Origin: a virus
Virus record (IMG/VR): IMGVR_UViG_3300031857_000409
Span: 1 to 43,448 of that record
Strand: one strand, 5' to 3'
DNA: 43,448 nt
Positions within the stretch are counted from its first letter, which is position 1. Each line of letters begins with the position of its first letter. The notes beneath the pieces were generated by a model. The model saw only the letters and a list, made by a program, of their open reading frames with translations. It had not been told where the DNA came from and made no database searches. Made by a program: the position numbers and the translations under genes. Shown piece after piece: positions 11,935 to 21,643 of this stretch.

Positions 11935-12030
11935 TTAGAGAGCATAAGAACAACTGGTTCCACCGTAGCTCCAAGCTTGATAGGCAACTATCATCTTATA
12001 CGATTCCCCTGATACAGGGAAGGCTTTTGG
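11935..12030 (+). ncRNA. Candidate structured small RNA or leader
   Basis: This 95-base stretch follows a promoter and has no ribosome site or convincing ORF. It contains TGATAG-GCAA-CTATCA (11978-11993), a 6-bp stem capped by a GNRA tetraloop, enclosed by ATAAG (11944-11948) paired with CTTAT (11995-11999). It ends in TTCCCCTG/CAGGGAA (12004-12021), which is followed by GGCTTTTGG, a weak terminator-like tail. A separate promoter for the next gene starts at 12058. It could be a small RNA or a regulatory leader of the Clp-like gene; a 30-codon frame from 11921 has no ribosome site. Confidence 0.4.
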
Positions 12031-12057
12031 ACAAAATTCCTAAAAGCATTTACTATA

Positions 12058-12066
12058 TGTTATAAT
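12058..12066 (+). promoter_or_regulatory. Extended -10 promoter for the Clp-like gene
   Basis: TGTTATAAT is identical to the promoter at 39410-39418. It lies 40 bases before the ATG at 12106 in AT-rich DNA; no -35 match is visible. This would be the promoter of the rightward morphogenesis block. Confidence 0.55.
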
Positions 12067-12105
12067 ATATTAACTTTAAATATATACAACGAAAGTAGGT
12101 GCAAA

Positions 12106-13591
12106 ATGAGAATATATCAAATATATATGCCCGAACTTGCAACTTTCGTAAAGTTCAAGGTAATGGAACCAGAGTCGGTTCAAACATTCTTAGATTCCCT
12201 TTCTTTCTCTAAAGAAGAGATGAGTGAGCAAGAATATTATTTTTCTTTTAGAAAAGCAGTTATTGAAAACTTCATATTCAATCTCAAAGGTGAGATATCC
12301 GAGTCTTTAAGACTTATGTCTCGCAAAGCAGCAGAAGCCTGCCTTGATGCAATGTACACGGGCGCAGTTATGCTTAACCCTGGCCTAGACGTTGATGCCT
12401 GGATATCTTTATCATATATGCCGACGGGTAGTTCTTTTAATGATGACCCAATAGATTTTGATTCTCTATCAAAAGACTTTATTGAAAGCCTTAAAAAAGG
12501 TGGAAACAAAAGAGCACCTAAATTTGATTTAGATGATTTCCCTTTTGCCTCTTCTAAAAGAAAAGAAGAACCAAAGAAGCCAAAGCAAATATCCAAGCAA
12601 AAATTCATGGGCTTAGAAAATCATTTGAAGCAAAACATCATCGGACAAGATGCTGCAATCGACACAATCGTTTCTGCTTTAAAAAGAGCACAAGCAGGAT
12701 TGTCAGATGCTGATAGACCACTTGGAGTTTTCTTATTTGCCGGATCCTCGCGGAGTTGGTAAAACACACTTAGCAAACACTCTTCATAAATATCTTTTTG
12801 GCGCAGACATGCCGATGGTAAGAATTGACTGTGGAGAATTCCAGCACAAGCACGAAAACCAAAAACTTATAGGTTCTCCTCCTGGATATGTTGGCCACGA
12901 TGAAGGTGGGCAGTTAGTCAATCAGGTTAAGCAGAATCCTAATACAGTGGTTCTGCTAGATGAGATAGAAAAGGCTCACCCAGATCTTTGGAATACATTC
13001 CTTAGAGTTTTTGATGATGGAGTTTTAACTGACGCCAAAGGTGAGCTTGTTAACTTCAAGAATACGATAATCATTATGACCACCAACCTAGGAAATGATA
13101 AGACCACGGAAAACATGTTAGCCAGTGGAGCTGGGTTTACAAAAGATATTTCATATAAGCTTGGAACAAGAATCGTTCCCGATAGATCCATTGTTGAAAG
13201 AAATACCAATAACGCAATCAAGAAGCACTTCAAGCCAGAGTTCTTGAACAGAATAGACAAAATAGTCATATTCAATTTCTTGTCAGAAAAAGACTGCCAG
13301 CACATCGCTAGACTAGAGATGTCTATTGTTATAGACAAACTTTCAAAGAAGGGCTATCAAATTAAATATAGCGACAATGTTCTTTCGGGATTAATCAACA
13401 AAGGTATTGACGCAGTCAAGGGGGCAAGGGGGTTATCTCAAATAAGAAGAGATCAAATAGAGTCTCCAATAGCCGATACGTTGGTTTACTCTGTGGTACC
13501 TAGGGGTACCACTTTTCACATTGATTATGAGGATGAACAGTTTAAATTTGAGGTTCAAAAACCGCATAAGAAATCAGAGATTAAAGAGTAA
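12106..13591 (+). CDS. Clp-type AAA+ ATPase with novel N-terminal domain; one-base frameshift
   Basis: Two frames join into a 494-residue protein if one base at 12745 is removed (GGA-T-CCT restores AGPRGVGKT, the Walker A motif). Residues 1 to about 165 are a unique domain beginning MRIYQIYMPELATFVKFKVM, unlike the Clp N-domain. From about 168 follows a single ClpA/B D2-type module: IIGQDAAIDTIVSALKRAQ, Walker A near 212-220, the pore-loop region GSPPGYVGHDEGGQ, Walker B TVVLLDEIEKAHPDL, sensor IIIMTTNLGN and the small C-terminal domain. Clp D2 rings unfold or remodel proteins. No ClpP-contact loop is obvious. Its place before structural genes suggests a chaperone or remodelling role in assembly. 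The ribosome site is AGTAGGTGCAAA. Confidence 0.85.
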
Positions 13592-13634
13592 AACTAGTTA
13601 CTATTAAACTATATCACTATTTTAGGAGCATTTT

Positions 13635-13889
13635 ATGCCAATGACCAGAATGTTAGCAGGATTAGGCAGAAGAGCTTCGTCTGCAACAGCTGCAACAAGA
13701 ACTACGGCTAGATCTTCTGGCGCAATGTCCGCTATGAAAAACAACAGAATGGCGCAAATGGTTGCGAGAAACCCTGGTAAAAGCGCAATTGCTGGTGGAG
13801 CAGTTCTTGGGGGAGTTGCCATGGGAAGAACAAGAAAGTCTGGACTCGATAAAACTCGTGGCAGACCAACCGGAATGTACGGATACTAA
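13635..13889 (+). CDS. Small basic Gly/Ala-rich virion-type protein, 84 aa
   Basis: The start follows TTAGGAGCATTTT. The protein begins MPMTRMLAGLGRRASSATAA and has many Arg, Ala, Ser and Gly. A short hydrophobic Gly-zipper (SAIAGGAVLGGVAMG, about 50-65) could cross or disturb a membrane. The tail is basic and ends GMYGY. Similar composition recurs in the genes at 13902, 15603, 19167 and 19761. I infer a set of internal or ejected virion proteins, but no family is recognised. Confidence 0.7.
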   Translation: MPMTRMLAGLGRRASSATAATRTTARSSGAMSAMKNNRMAQMVARNPGKSAIAGGAVLGGVAMGRTRKSGLDKTRGRPTGMYGY

Positions 13890-13901
13890 TAGGAGTTTAC
13901 T

Positions 13902-14285
13902 ATGCCAGGAAAACTTGGTAGAGGCGGATTTATAGGAACTTTGGCTGAAACAATCAGCCGAGGTATCGGTCAGGATGTTGGCGTATCAAGAAGGGGTCTC
14001 AATAAAGTTGGACTTTCTGGAGCTGTCGCTTCAGGCACAAGAAGAACTAGAGTTATAGGACCAGGAAACTCAAACTCTACAGCTGCAAACTTGGTTACTG
14101 GAAAAGGGTCCGGCAGAAGATTCATATCCAATAATCAGTACTCTCAAATTCATGAAATGAGAGGAAGAAAAGTTCTTGGAGCCGGAATAGCCGCTGGAGG
14201 CATGGGTGTTGTAAACGCCGACGCCAACAAAAAAGGTTATTATAACCCGATGCCAGCACCTAAGGGCTCCGGCAGATTCGCTTAA
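13902..14285 (+). CDS. Basic Gly-rich protein, 127 aa
   Basis: The start follows AATAGGAGTTTAC. The protein begins MPGKLGRGGFIGTLAETISR and is rich in Gly, Arg and Ser, with a central disordered run (GPGNSNSTAANLVTGKGSGR). A hydrophobic Gly-rich segment (VLGAGIAAGGMGVVNA, about 92-107) resembles that of the preceding protein. It ends PAPKGSGRFA. It is probably a partner of the 84-residue protein, and both may be small virion components. No enzymatic motif is seen. Confidence 0.7.
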   Translation: MPGKLGRGGFIGTLAETISRGIGQDVGVSRRGLNKVGLSGAVASGTRRTRVIGPGNSNSTAANLVTGKGSGRRFISNNQYSQIHEMRGRKVLGAGIAAGGMGVVNADANKKGYYNPMPAPKGSGRFA

Positions 14286-14312
14286 ATAATTTATTGAAAG
14301 ATGTGATATGTG

Positions 14313-14723
14313 ATGAACGATTGGAAAACGTTTATAAATGAAAATGGCGATTTCGAATTGCCGAACTTTTTGTATAAGACAATAACAGATCTTATGAAGC
14401 AAACACTTGACATGGGGACTCTTTTGTCTAGCGATCAAGCAAAGCTTAGAGCATACAAAGAGCAAACCAAAAAAGCCTTTAAGTCTAGATGGTATGAAAT
14501 AGCAAAAGCTTTAGAGTTCTTCAACATTATTGATCCTTGCATTTGTTCATCAGATGAAAAAGAGATTTATTGTGATGTATGCAAAGGTGCAAGATATATC
14601 ATTAGCTCAACACTCACAGCAGATGAGATGAGAGAAGTCGGATTTTTTACCAATGCCGGAACCAATGTTGAGATGATAGAGAAACTACAAAAAAGCTTAA
14701 ATCAAATATTGATGGAAATGTAA
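14313..14723 (+). CDS. Hypothetical protein with Cys pairs, 136 aa
   Basis: I chose the ATG at 14313, giving MNDWKTFINENGDFELPNFL; a GTG one codon upstream is possible. The protein is helical, with a cysteine cluster DPCICSSDEKEIYCDVCKGA around residues 75-94. The C-x-C ... C-x2-C pattern could hold one zinc ion. The C-terminal helix (MIEKLQKSLNQILMEM) may form a coiled coil. The next gene, also a cysteine-rich small protein, starts one base after the stop codon. The family is unknown. Confidence 0.7.
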   Translation: MNDWKTFINENGDFELPNFLYKTITDLMKQTLDMGTLLSSDQAKLRAYKEQTKKAFKSRWYEIAKALEFFNIIDPCICSSDEKEIYCDVCKGARYIISSTLTADEMREVGFFTNAGTNVEMIEKLQKSLNQILMEM

Positions 14724-14724
14724 C

Positions 14725-14898
14725 ATGTCTTGTCCAAGGTGTGGCTCTCAGACACAAAATGTTACTGAGTATGTCACACAAGAAGAGAAGACTGTTTATG
14801 TAAAAGAATATTATTGTAGCAAGTGTAAAAGTTCATCAATTGATTTTTATGATGAACAAGGATTTTTTAAATCAGAGTGGATTGATTTTAATGTCTGA
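14725..14898 (+). CDS. Zinc-ribbon protein, 57 aa
   Basis: The protein begins MSCPRCGSQTQNVTEYVTQE and contains CPRC near the N-terminus and YYCSKCKSSS at residues 30-37, the classical C-x2-C ... C-x2-C zinc-ribbon knuckles. The tail is acidic and aromatic (YDEQGFFKSEWIDFNV). It starts directly after the stop of the previous gene and overlaps the next by 8 bases (ATGTCTGA). Zinc ribbons in phage clusters usually bind nucleic acid or polymerase; the target here is unknown. Confidence 0.75.
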   Translation: MSCPRCGSQTQNVTEYVTQEEKTVYVKEYYCSKCKSSSIDFYDEQGFFKSEWIDFNV

Positions 14899-15610
14899 AA
14901 TAGAAAAAGTAAACGACAAACAAAACTTCATGAAAGAGTTTGGTTCTCTTAGGCCAGATCTCTTCTTTCCCGAGTCTTGGACTCAAGACGACAAAGACAA
15001 AGCAATAGAGCTGGTTAGACCGCAAAAAACTAGAAACTCAATGTTCTCGTCGATACCAATGAACTGCGAAGCAGAGCGCTGCATTTTTGCGTCAACCTGC
15101 CCCCTACTAAAAGAAAACCTTGCGCCAAGAAATAATCCATGTCCAATAGAGATGTCAATGGTTTCACAGTTCACAGGAGAATACATGGAACAACTTGATG
15201 TGAATCCAAACAATCTTGTGGAAGTATCAATGGTTAGAGATCTTGTTGATCAAGAGATTCAGTACATGAGAAAGACAAAACTGTTAGCCAAAGAACACTT
15301 TATTCAAGAAAATGTTATTGGAGTTGATCAAGACGGACAGCCAATTCTAAAGAAAGAATTGCACCTAGCAGTAGAACTTGAAGACAAACTGCATAAGAGA
15401 AGAAAAGATCTTAGGAACCAACTGCTTGCAACAAGAGAAGCAAAAGCAAAAGTTGGTCAGGTGCAACTAGATACAGCTCAAGCTATTTCTGAAATTATTG
15501 ACAAAGTTCAATCAATTGAATCGCAAAGAGAAAAGCTCATTAAACAAAAGCTTGGTACATACGAAATAGACGAGTATATAGAAGCCCAAACGGTAGAGGA
15601 AGATGGCTAA
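14891..15610 (+). CDS. Hypothetical protein with four-cysteine cluster, 239 aa
   Basis: The start at 14891 overlaps the previous stop; an upstream ATG in frame (14852) lies inside the zinc-ribbon gene and is less likely. The protein begins MSEIEKVNDKQNFMKEFGSL. Residues about 58-83 hold MNCEAERCIFASTCPLL and later NNPCPIE, giving Cys-x4-Cys-x5-Cys-x13-Cys, which could bind zinc or an iron-sulfur cluster. The C-terminal half is a long charged coiled coil (DKLHKRRKDLRNQLLATREA onward). A small terminase-like role is conceivable, given coiled coils and location, but TerL is 6 kb away. No family is recognised. Confidence 0.75.
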   Translation: MSEIEKVNDKQNFMKEFGSLRPDLFFPESWTQDDKDKAIELVRPQKTRNSMFSSIPMNCEAERCIFASTCPLLKENLAPRNNPCPIEMSMVSQFTGEYMEQLDVNPNNLVEVSMVRDLVDQEIQYMRKTKLLAKEHFIQENVIGVDQDGQPILKKELHLAVELEDKLHKRRKDLRNQLLATREAKAKVGQVQLDTAQAISEIIDKVQSIESQREKLIKQKLGTYEIDEYIEAQTVEEDG

Positions 15611-18600
15611 TTTTTATAAAAAGCTTGAAGAAACTCTAAAGACACCTTTATCTACATTAGGTGCAACCAACCCGCAGCAACTATCTGCGATGATATCAAG
15701 CAACTTAAGAAATCCAGTTGGCGCAGATCCAAATAAGCTAAAGTTTATGTTTGGTTCTGAAGACGACTTCATGGCAAGGTATCAGAACTTTGAACAGCTT
15801 TACAAAGCTGCTTTGCAAGAAGAGCTGCAATCAACAGCACTAAGTGCATCCAGAAAGAGAATGATCCAAGGAGCAATGGATGCTCCAGTTATAAATCTTA
15901 ATTTAGTAGGAAACTATAAAGCAAGACAATCTTTGATATCCCACCTTAATTCAGAAGTTCTTCCACTTGAGGGTTTAATCAAAAACTTTGGTGCCCCTGG
16001 AGTTGGCATGCCGTCCTCAAACCTTTTTAGAGGCGCCGCAAGGTACATGACAGATATGTTGGGGGGCGGAGGTCATCCAGTTCTATCTTTAATCAACAGT
16101 TTGACATTTAATATAGATCCCACAAAAGCTGGCATAGAAGCTTTCGGTTATGGTAAAAGCAACCTGCCATCTGCAGCTGCACTTCGTGCATCATCTGAAA
16201 TGAGTCAAAGAATTAGTAGGGGCCCAGCTGGTCGGTGGTATATTCGATTTTTCAAGAGCCACTGCAGGTGCAGGTGGGGTAAAAAAACTTAACGTATTTA
16301 CATTTGACGTTGAAACAAGCGGCCTTGGAGTATATGACCAGGTTAGATCACTCGCCGCGTCCTCAATGCAGGTAACAGACAATGGAGCAATAACTCATCA
16401 GGCAAATGCGTACGCTGTTCAGTTTTTGACTCCACAAATGGAGCAGTTTGATGTACCTGGAAAAAATGGATCTAGAGAATCGCTTGGTAAATTTGTTTCT
16501 ACTCTTGAAAAAACAAGTCCAGCAGAACAATTACACGACCTAAATACCGCTCAAGGAAGAGCAGAAGCAATTAAATCGTACAAACAGTTTATGAGACAGG
16601 CAATAGACTCAGATGTTGTTGTTGGCCATAACGTTCAATTCGACTTTCAAAAAATATCAATGTCAGCTCATGCAATAGAGGGCTGGGATTTAGATGATGA
16701 AGCGGTTGATTTATCAAGAAGATTTAATGGAATGGCAGAACAAGGAAGAGTTATTAACACTCTTGATTTAGCTAAAGATTATTTAACTAGACAAATTTCT
16801 GCTGATCTAACATTGGGCGGAGAAGAAGCAACTAGAAAAATAATATCGACAATGTTTGCTCCAGAAACATTAACTCGAGCTTCTATAGGTGGAGCAGCCA
16901 CGCCCTTCTCAATTGGTAATATTGCTGGCCAAACAAATCTACTAGAACTTATTGAACAAAAAGGTGGAACAGTTGGAAGAGACTTAGTTGGCAATTTAGC
17001 AAGGGGGGGATCTGCAGCTCACCAAGCTCAAGTTGACACAATTCTTACTAATTTTATGGTTCAATTTATTCACACTGGAGAACTTCAGTATGGAGAAATA
17101 ACAGGAATGTCAGCTGATGTATCCGCAGCAAGAAAAACAATTCTAAAATCTTCAGCTATTGTACCAACGACAAATATTGCCAGCGCTCAGCACATGTCCG
17201 ATGCTGTCTACAATTATGCAAAGGGTCGAGGGATTGAGGGAGTAAAGCTTACGACCGACAATTCAATTATTGCTTTTTCAAAAGAAAATAACTCATGGTA
17301 CGAATACACTACTGATCCAACAACTGGAGAAACAATTAGTACCCAGTACAATGGAAATCCCATACAAGCAAGAGTAACTGCAGCTCTTGAAGCTTCTAAA
17401 AGAGGAGACGAAAGTGAACTTCTTGATATAGGCTTAAATTATCTTGAACAGTCAAGAGCTGACAGAATGCTGGCCAATATAGGTACAACAGCAAATGTGT
17501 CAAGAACAACAAACCTAAGATCTCTTGCAGCAGGCATAAGCGCGGGAGATAGGGCAGTTGAAGATCAATTAATAGACTCTCTTGCCGCAACCAGAGAAAT
17601 ACTTGGTTTCCAAGAATTTGGAGAAAGACCAGAGATTTTTTCTCAAATGGGATTAGACAGAGTAATGTCAGCTAATAACATGTTGATTAATCAAGGTCAA
17701 GCAAGCGACTATCTGACAAGACTTGCCTCAGCTGGAATAGAAACTGGTATAGATGATCCATATTTGAGAAGAGGTTTTGTTAGCATAGCATCAATAACTT
17801 CTGGTATACCTTTTGGTGAAGAGGGAGCTCAAGCTTCGGACAGTTTAGCTAGAACAATTGTTAGTAGAGTCGCTGGTAGTGGCGTTTCTCCAGCAGAGCT
17901 TTCCGATAGGGTCAGCGAGTTCAATGCAAATACAGGCAGAAAAGTTGGAGAATATTTAAGCGAGTTTGGAATCTCGTTTGCAAGAACACAAACACAAAAT
18001 TATGTATTTGGAGCTTCTGGTGAAGTTTCTAGGCCCATTATTTCAACAGACATACTAAAACAAATAGATATTGATCTAGGTGGCGGAAGAGGCCCTGTAA
18101 AATTTTTGAGTGATGAATTTTTAAGTGAATATGGAGTCAATAAATTCGGTCTGTCAGCTATAGAAAGAGAAGAGGGAAGAGCAGTAAATCTTGTTTTTGG
18201 AGATTTAGCAGCAGATGTGAATAGCGGTGGTTCAGTAATAAGAAGAGACATAGCTGATCAATTGGCTAGAGGTATAACCGATCAATTAGAGTTTTTAACC
18301 AGTGCAGACAATCTAAAAGATGCAGTAGAGCAAGGTAAGTTTGCAAACGTTAATCAAGCACGTCAAATACTCGGCATGTTTGAAACCGAGGGGAAAGATA
18401 AAGTAAGGGATATGATTAGAGATTCTCTTACTAAACGAGGTCTTGTTGTTGGCTCCATAGAGGGAAGGGAAGGGGCAGGAGTAGCTGCAATAATTGACCA
18501 AGTGTCATCTCTGCAAAACGACACAGACGCTTTCCAAAGACTTTATCAATTCTCTGTTAACAAGTTTGGAGACGCACACATAGCTTTCCAGGGAAGAATG

Positions 18601-19164
18601 GACGATACGACCTTAGGCATTTTGGAGCAGGCTGAAGCAGATGGGAAAATAGCTGCAGGAACTCTTCAAAGAATTCAAAGTGGAGAAATGGGCAGAGAAT
18701 CCTATGAAGCATACGAAGCCACTCTTGAAAGGGCCTATCAAGATTCTGGGTTTAGAAGAAGACTACAAAGGACCTTTGCCCGCAAGAACTTGGACAAAGG
18801 AATATTGGGGACTAGAGTCGGCCGATCATTAAGGGATGATGCGGTAAGGGAGACCTATAGAAAAGTTGCTCCTAAAGTAGGTATGGGATTAGCAGCTGTT
18901 GGATTGTTGAGCGCTGGTTACTATATAGCAAAGAAAAGAAAAGAGTCTGATCTTTATGGCGAAACCATGGAGGAGCAGCCTACAGAAAATAGCAGCAGAG
19001 GCAATGTTGCCTACTCAAATAATGAAACTATTTCAACAAATACGCCAAGAAGCACGAGAAGGGACCCTCTTGCAACAGCGGGCGTTGTAGGTAATCTTGA
19101 TAGAAACAAGATAAACCACACAAGAATGGGTCCTCAAAAATACAACAATCTATACGGAGGTTGA
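15603..19164 (+). CDS. Very large internal virion-type protein with DEDDh exonuclease domain; one-base frameshift
   Basis: Removing the extra base at 16233 joins two frames into 1186 residues. The N-terminal 225 residues are helical. A DnaQ-type 3'-5' exonuclease follows: Exo I VFTFDVETSG (Asp235, Glu237), Exo II VVGHNVQFDF (Asp347) and Exo III AAHQAQVDTI (His473, Asp478), so all DEDDh catalytic positions are present. The remaining 700 residues are Ala/Gly/Ser/Arg-rich and helical, with one hydrophobic helix (VGMGLAAVGLLSAGYYIAKK) near residue 1100 and a tail NNLYGG. I infer a protein ejected with the genome or held in the head. Fusion of a nuclease to a long structural, membrane-active body is unusual. 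Confidence 0.8.
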
Positions 19165-19166
19165 TG

Positions 19167-19761
19167 ATGGCAATTTTAAACAGCATAGGAAGAGCAGTTG
19201 GAGCTGCCAGTAGATCAAAGGCTGTTATGGGGCTTGCCGTAGCCGGAGCCGTCACTAAAGGTCTTTCCGATACAGTTGGACAATCAGCAATTGACAACGC
19301 TATGGACATAGCTTTTGACAACCCAGAAGCAGATAGAGCAATTCTTGGCACTGACTTAACACCAAGTCTTTTAGTTTCTCAAGCAGGGCTTGGTCCAATT
19401 TCTGGCGCCGCAAGAGCAATGAACATGGATAAATACGGCGTCAACATGGGTATTGAAGGGCCTATGAAATTTGGCGGTGCCGTTGGCACGGTTGGCGGAG
19501 CAATGGCTGGAGCTTCATTTGGCGCAAGAAGAGGTGTCATTGGACGGAATAGCTGGTGGAGTCATTGGTGGATTGACAGGAATGATAGGTGGCGCGGGCG
19601 CAGGCGCAGGCGCATCCTTTGCAAATGCCGCAGCGTACACAAGAAGGAATGAACAGCTTCTTAGGCAATCTCCATTTTCTAACTCATCTTTGGCAACAGC
19701 ACAATCCCTTAATGCAACCGGAGACATAGTTCTCGGTATGCACAACTCCAGGAGACCCTAG
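19167..19761 (+). CDS. Gly/Ala-rich hydrophobic protein, 197 aa; one-base frameshift
   Basis: Removing the extra base at 19544 (ATTGG-A-CGGAATA) joins two frames to 197 residues. The ATG at 19167 has the ideal spacing to ACGGAGG; the one at 19164 is too close. The protein begins MAILNSIGRAVGAASRSKAV, with hydrophobic Gly-zipper segments (KFGGAVGTVGGAMAGASFGA, GGVIGGLTGMIGGAGAGAGA) typical of membrane-inserting or channel-forming peptides. It lies between the exonuclease protein and another Gly/Ala-rich protein. It may be a pore-forming ejection protein; this is inference. Confidence 0.7.
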
Positions 19762-21332
19762 TGCCACTTAACCCTATGACAGGTCAGTTTGAATACGGTG
19801 GCGAGTCCTATGACGTGCCAACTGTTGGTGCTGGCGCAACTATGGCAGGAATGGGTGCAGTTGGTGCAGATATCCCAATAGCATTTAGAATGATGGAGAA
19901 CATGCCAAGCTTTACAGCTACGGCTTTGTTTAACGCCAGAAGATTTTCTAACACAATGTTTCAAGGTGGATTCCTTGATGTTGCAAACGCTGACCCACAA
20001 GACCTTGGAAGAGTAGGAAAATTAAGACAAAAAAGAAGGGTTAATCAAGCAAGGAAGTACGGTGCATTTGTTGGCGACACCGCACAAAGGCCAACTCAAG
20101 GAGCTTTTCTTTTTGGTCGAGCAAGAAACATTGACGCAGCAACAAAAACTGCAATAGTCCAACCAGCAAGAATAAACAGCTTTACCGCAAGACCAAGAAT
20201 ATTCAATAGATTTAGTTCTGTAACAAACTTGTCTGGAGTTGCAAACCAAGGTTTTTATACACCATTTCAAGGAGCAAGCTTCTTTAACTCAATGCTCGAA
20301 AGAGGTGGAAGAGGAGACAAAATTCTCGCAGCAAAGGGTATAACTAGAGCTGCAGATGAACCATTGTTGACCGGCGGTATTCTTGGAAGAATGACGACCA
20401 TGTCAAACACCTATGCTCTTGAACAAAAGCAAGCACGATTACTAGCCAAAGGCACTGCCAGAGCAAATGCAAAGGCTGCAAAAATTGGAAGAAAGCTTGG
20501 CGGTTTAGACGAAAACATAGTAAGAATGGGTAGACAAACTGGAGCAGTAACAAGAGTAGCTGGACAAATGGCAGATGAAGCTATGTCAACCATAGGGGTT
20601 TCTTCATCAAGAGCTGCAGGAATGAGAGCTTCTTTAATCGATGATGTAATGACAGGGGGTATGGCAGATGTTAGATATGGCCGAAGCGTTGCAGGAAATA
20701 GATTAAAGTCTATATCTGATACTTCTAGAGGCGTTTTAAGTAGAGCTGCAACTGAATATATGGGAACTATGTTGGATCCATCAAAGTTTGTGGGAACTAG
20801 AGCTTATAATGCTCTTAGTTCAAATATTGTCTCAGCTATGACTCCGCTTCAGGCCGATGGAACGATGAGTATAAGGACTGGACAACAATCAGCACAAAGG
20901 GCAGCAGCATTTTTAGCGGGAGAAACTGTTGATGATTTAGGTAAGTTTGGAGTTAGATCCATGGGCAAACTTAGTACTCAAGCTTTTGCTTCTGGACAAA
21001 GAGCTGTTGGAATGAGATTGGCAGGAGCAACTGGAGCAAGGGCTCTGGGCCTCGCTATTCCTGGAATAAACGTAATAGCTACAGCTTCTTTGGTTTATGA
21101 TTTAACAAAAATGGCAGGACAAGGTTTTATTGCCGCTGGTAATTTTGCAAAAGATGCTGTAAAATCAATGCAAGGATCTATTCGTAAACCGTTGTTTGGA
21201 ATGGGTTTTAAAGATAATGAAGTAGCTGCAACATCTAGAGCAAGAGGTGTAATGGCTATTCAAAACTCTAGACTAAATGCTAGAAGTATGTTGGGCGCCG
21301 AAGCAGGAATGATGGCTGCACACTTTGGGTAA
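19761..21332 (+). CDS. Ala/Arg-rich large virion-type protein, 523 aa
   Basis: The GTG start at 19761 overlaps the upstream TAG and follows CCAGGAGACCCTA. The protein begins MPLNPMTGQFEYGGESYDVP and is extremely rich in Ala, Arg, Gly and Met, with helices such as RANAKAAKIGRKLGGLDENI. It has one hydrophobic segment (GLAIPGINVIATASLVYDLT) near 430-450 and a basic C-terminus. It has no cysteines and no enzymatic motif. Composition and location group it with the proteins at 13635, 13902, 15603 and 19167 as probable inner-head or ejection components. Confidence 0.75.
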   Translation: MPLNPMTGQFEYGGESYDVPTVGAGATMAGMGAVGADIPIAFRMMENMPSFTATALFNARRFSNTMFQGGFLDVANADPQDLGRVGKLRQKRRVNQARKYGAFVGDTAQRPTQGAFLFGRARNIDAATKTAIVQPARINSFTARPRIFNRFSSVTNLSGVANQGFYTPFQGASFFNSMLERGGRGDKILAAKGITRAADEPLLTGGILGRMTTMSNTYALEQKQARLLAKGTARANAKAAKIGRKLGGLDENIVRMGRQTGAVTRVAGQMADEAMSTIGVSSSRAAGMRASLIDDVMTGGMADVRYGRSVAGNRLKSISDTSRGVLSRAATEYMGTMLDPSKFVGTRAYNALSSNIVSAMTPLQADGTMSIRTGQQSAQRAAAFLAGETVDDLGKFGVRSMGKLSTQAFASGQRAVGMRLAGATGARALGLAIPGINVIATASLVYDLTKMAGQGFIAAGNFAKDAVKSMQGSIRKPLFGMGFKDNEVAATSRARGVMAIQNSRLNARSMLGAEAGMMAAHFG

Positions 21333-21337
21333 ATAAT

Positions 21338-21643
21338 ATGTCAAATGCATTAAAAAATAAAACTCTAGAATTTAGAAAGAAGCTTGAAAAGCTTCCAAAA
21401 GAAGATCTTCTTGAAATTATCAAGATGCAAGATGTCGACACCCTAAAAGAGATTAATAGAATTGAATGGGTGTTTAGAAATAAGCTTCAGCATTTAACTT
21501 GGGCAGATGGCTCAACTATCACTGAGAGAGATATAACAAACAGAGAGCTTGCACTTCTTGTTGACGAGCCTTTTGAATTAGACTATGAGCTTCTCGACAT
21601 GCGGAATAACCGCAGAGCAGCAAAGGCAACTGCACATAGCTAA
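21338..21643 (+). CDS. Small helical protein next to terL, 101 aa
   Basis: The protein begins MSNALKNKTLEFRKKLEKLP and is charged and helical throughout. Its last 59 bases overlap the start of terL in another frame. Position and helical character fit a terminase small subunit or terminase accessory, but the sequence shows no recognisable helix-turn-helix and the protein is short for a small subunit. The ribosome site is weak (GGGTAAATAAT). Confidence 0.7.
   Translation: MSNALKNKTLEFRKKLEKLPKEDLLEIIKMQDVDTLKEINRIEWVFRNKLQHLTWADGSTITERDITNRELALLVDEPFELDYELLDMRNNRRAAKATAHS

Noticed and set aside
11921-12013. 30-codon frame after the TATACT box
   Set aside because: There is no ribosome site, the ATG lies inside the -10 box, and the RNA folding explanation is stronger.
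11935-12030. tRNA or tmRNA gene
   Set aside because: No T-loop GTTCGA-type motif, no anticodon arm at the right spacing and no CCA end can be arranged.
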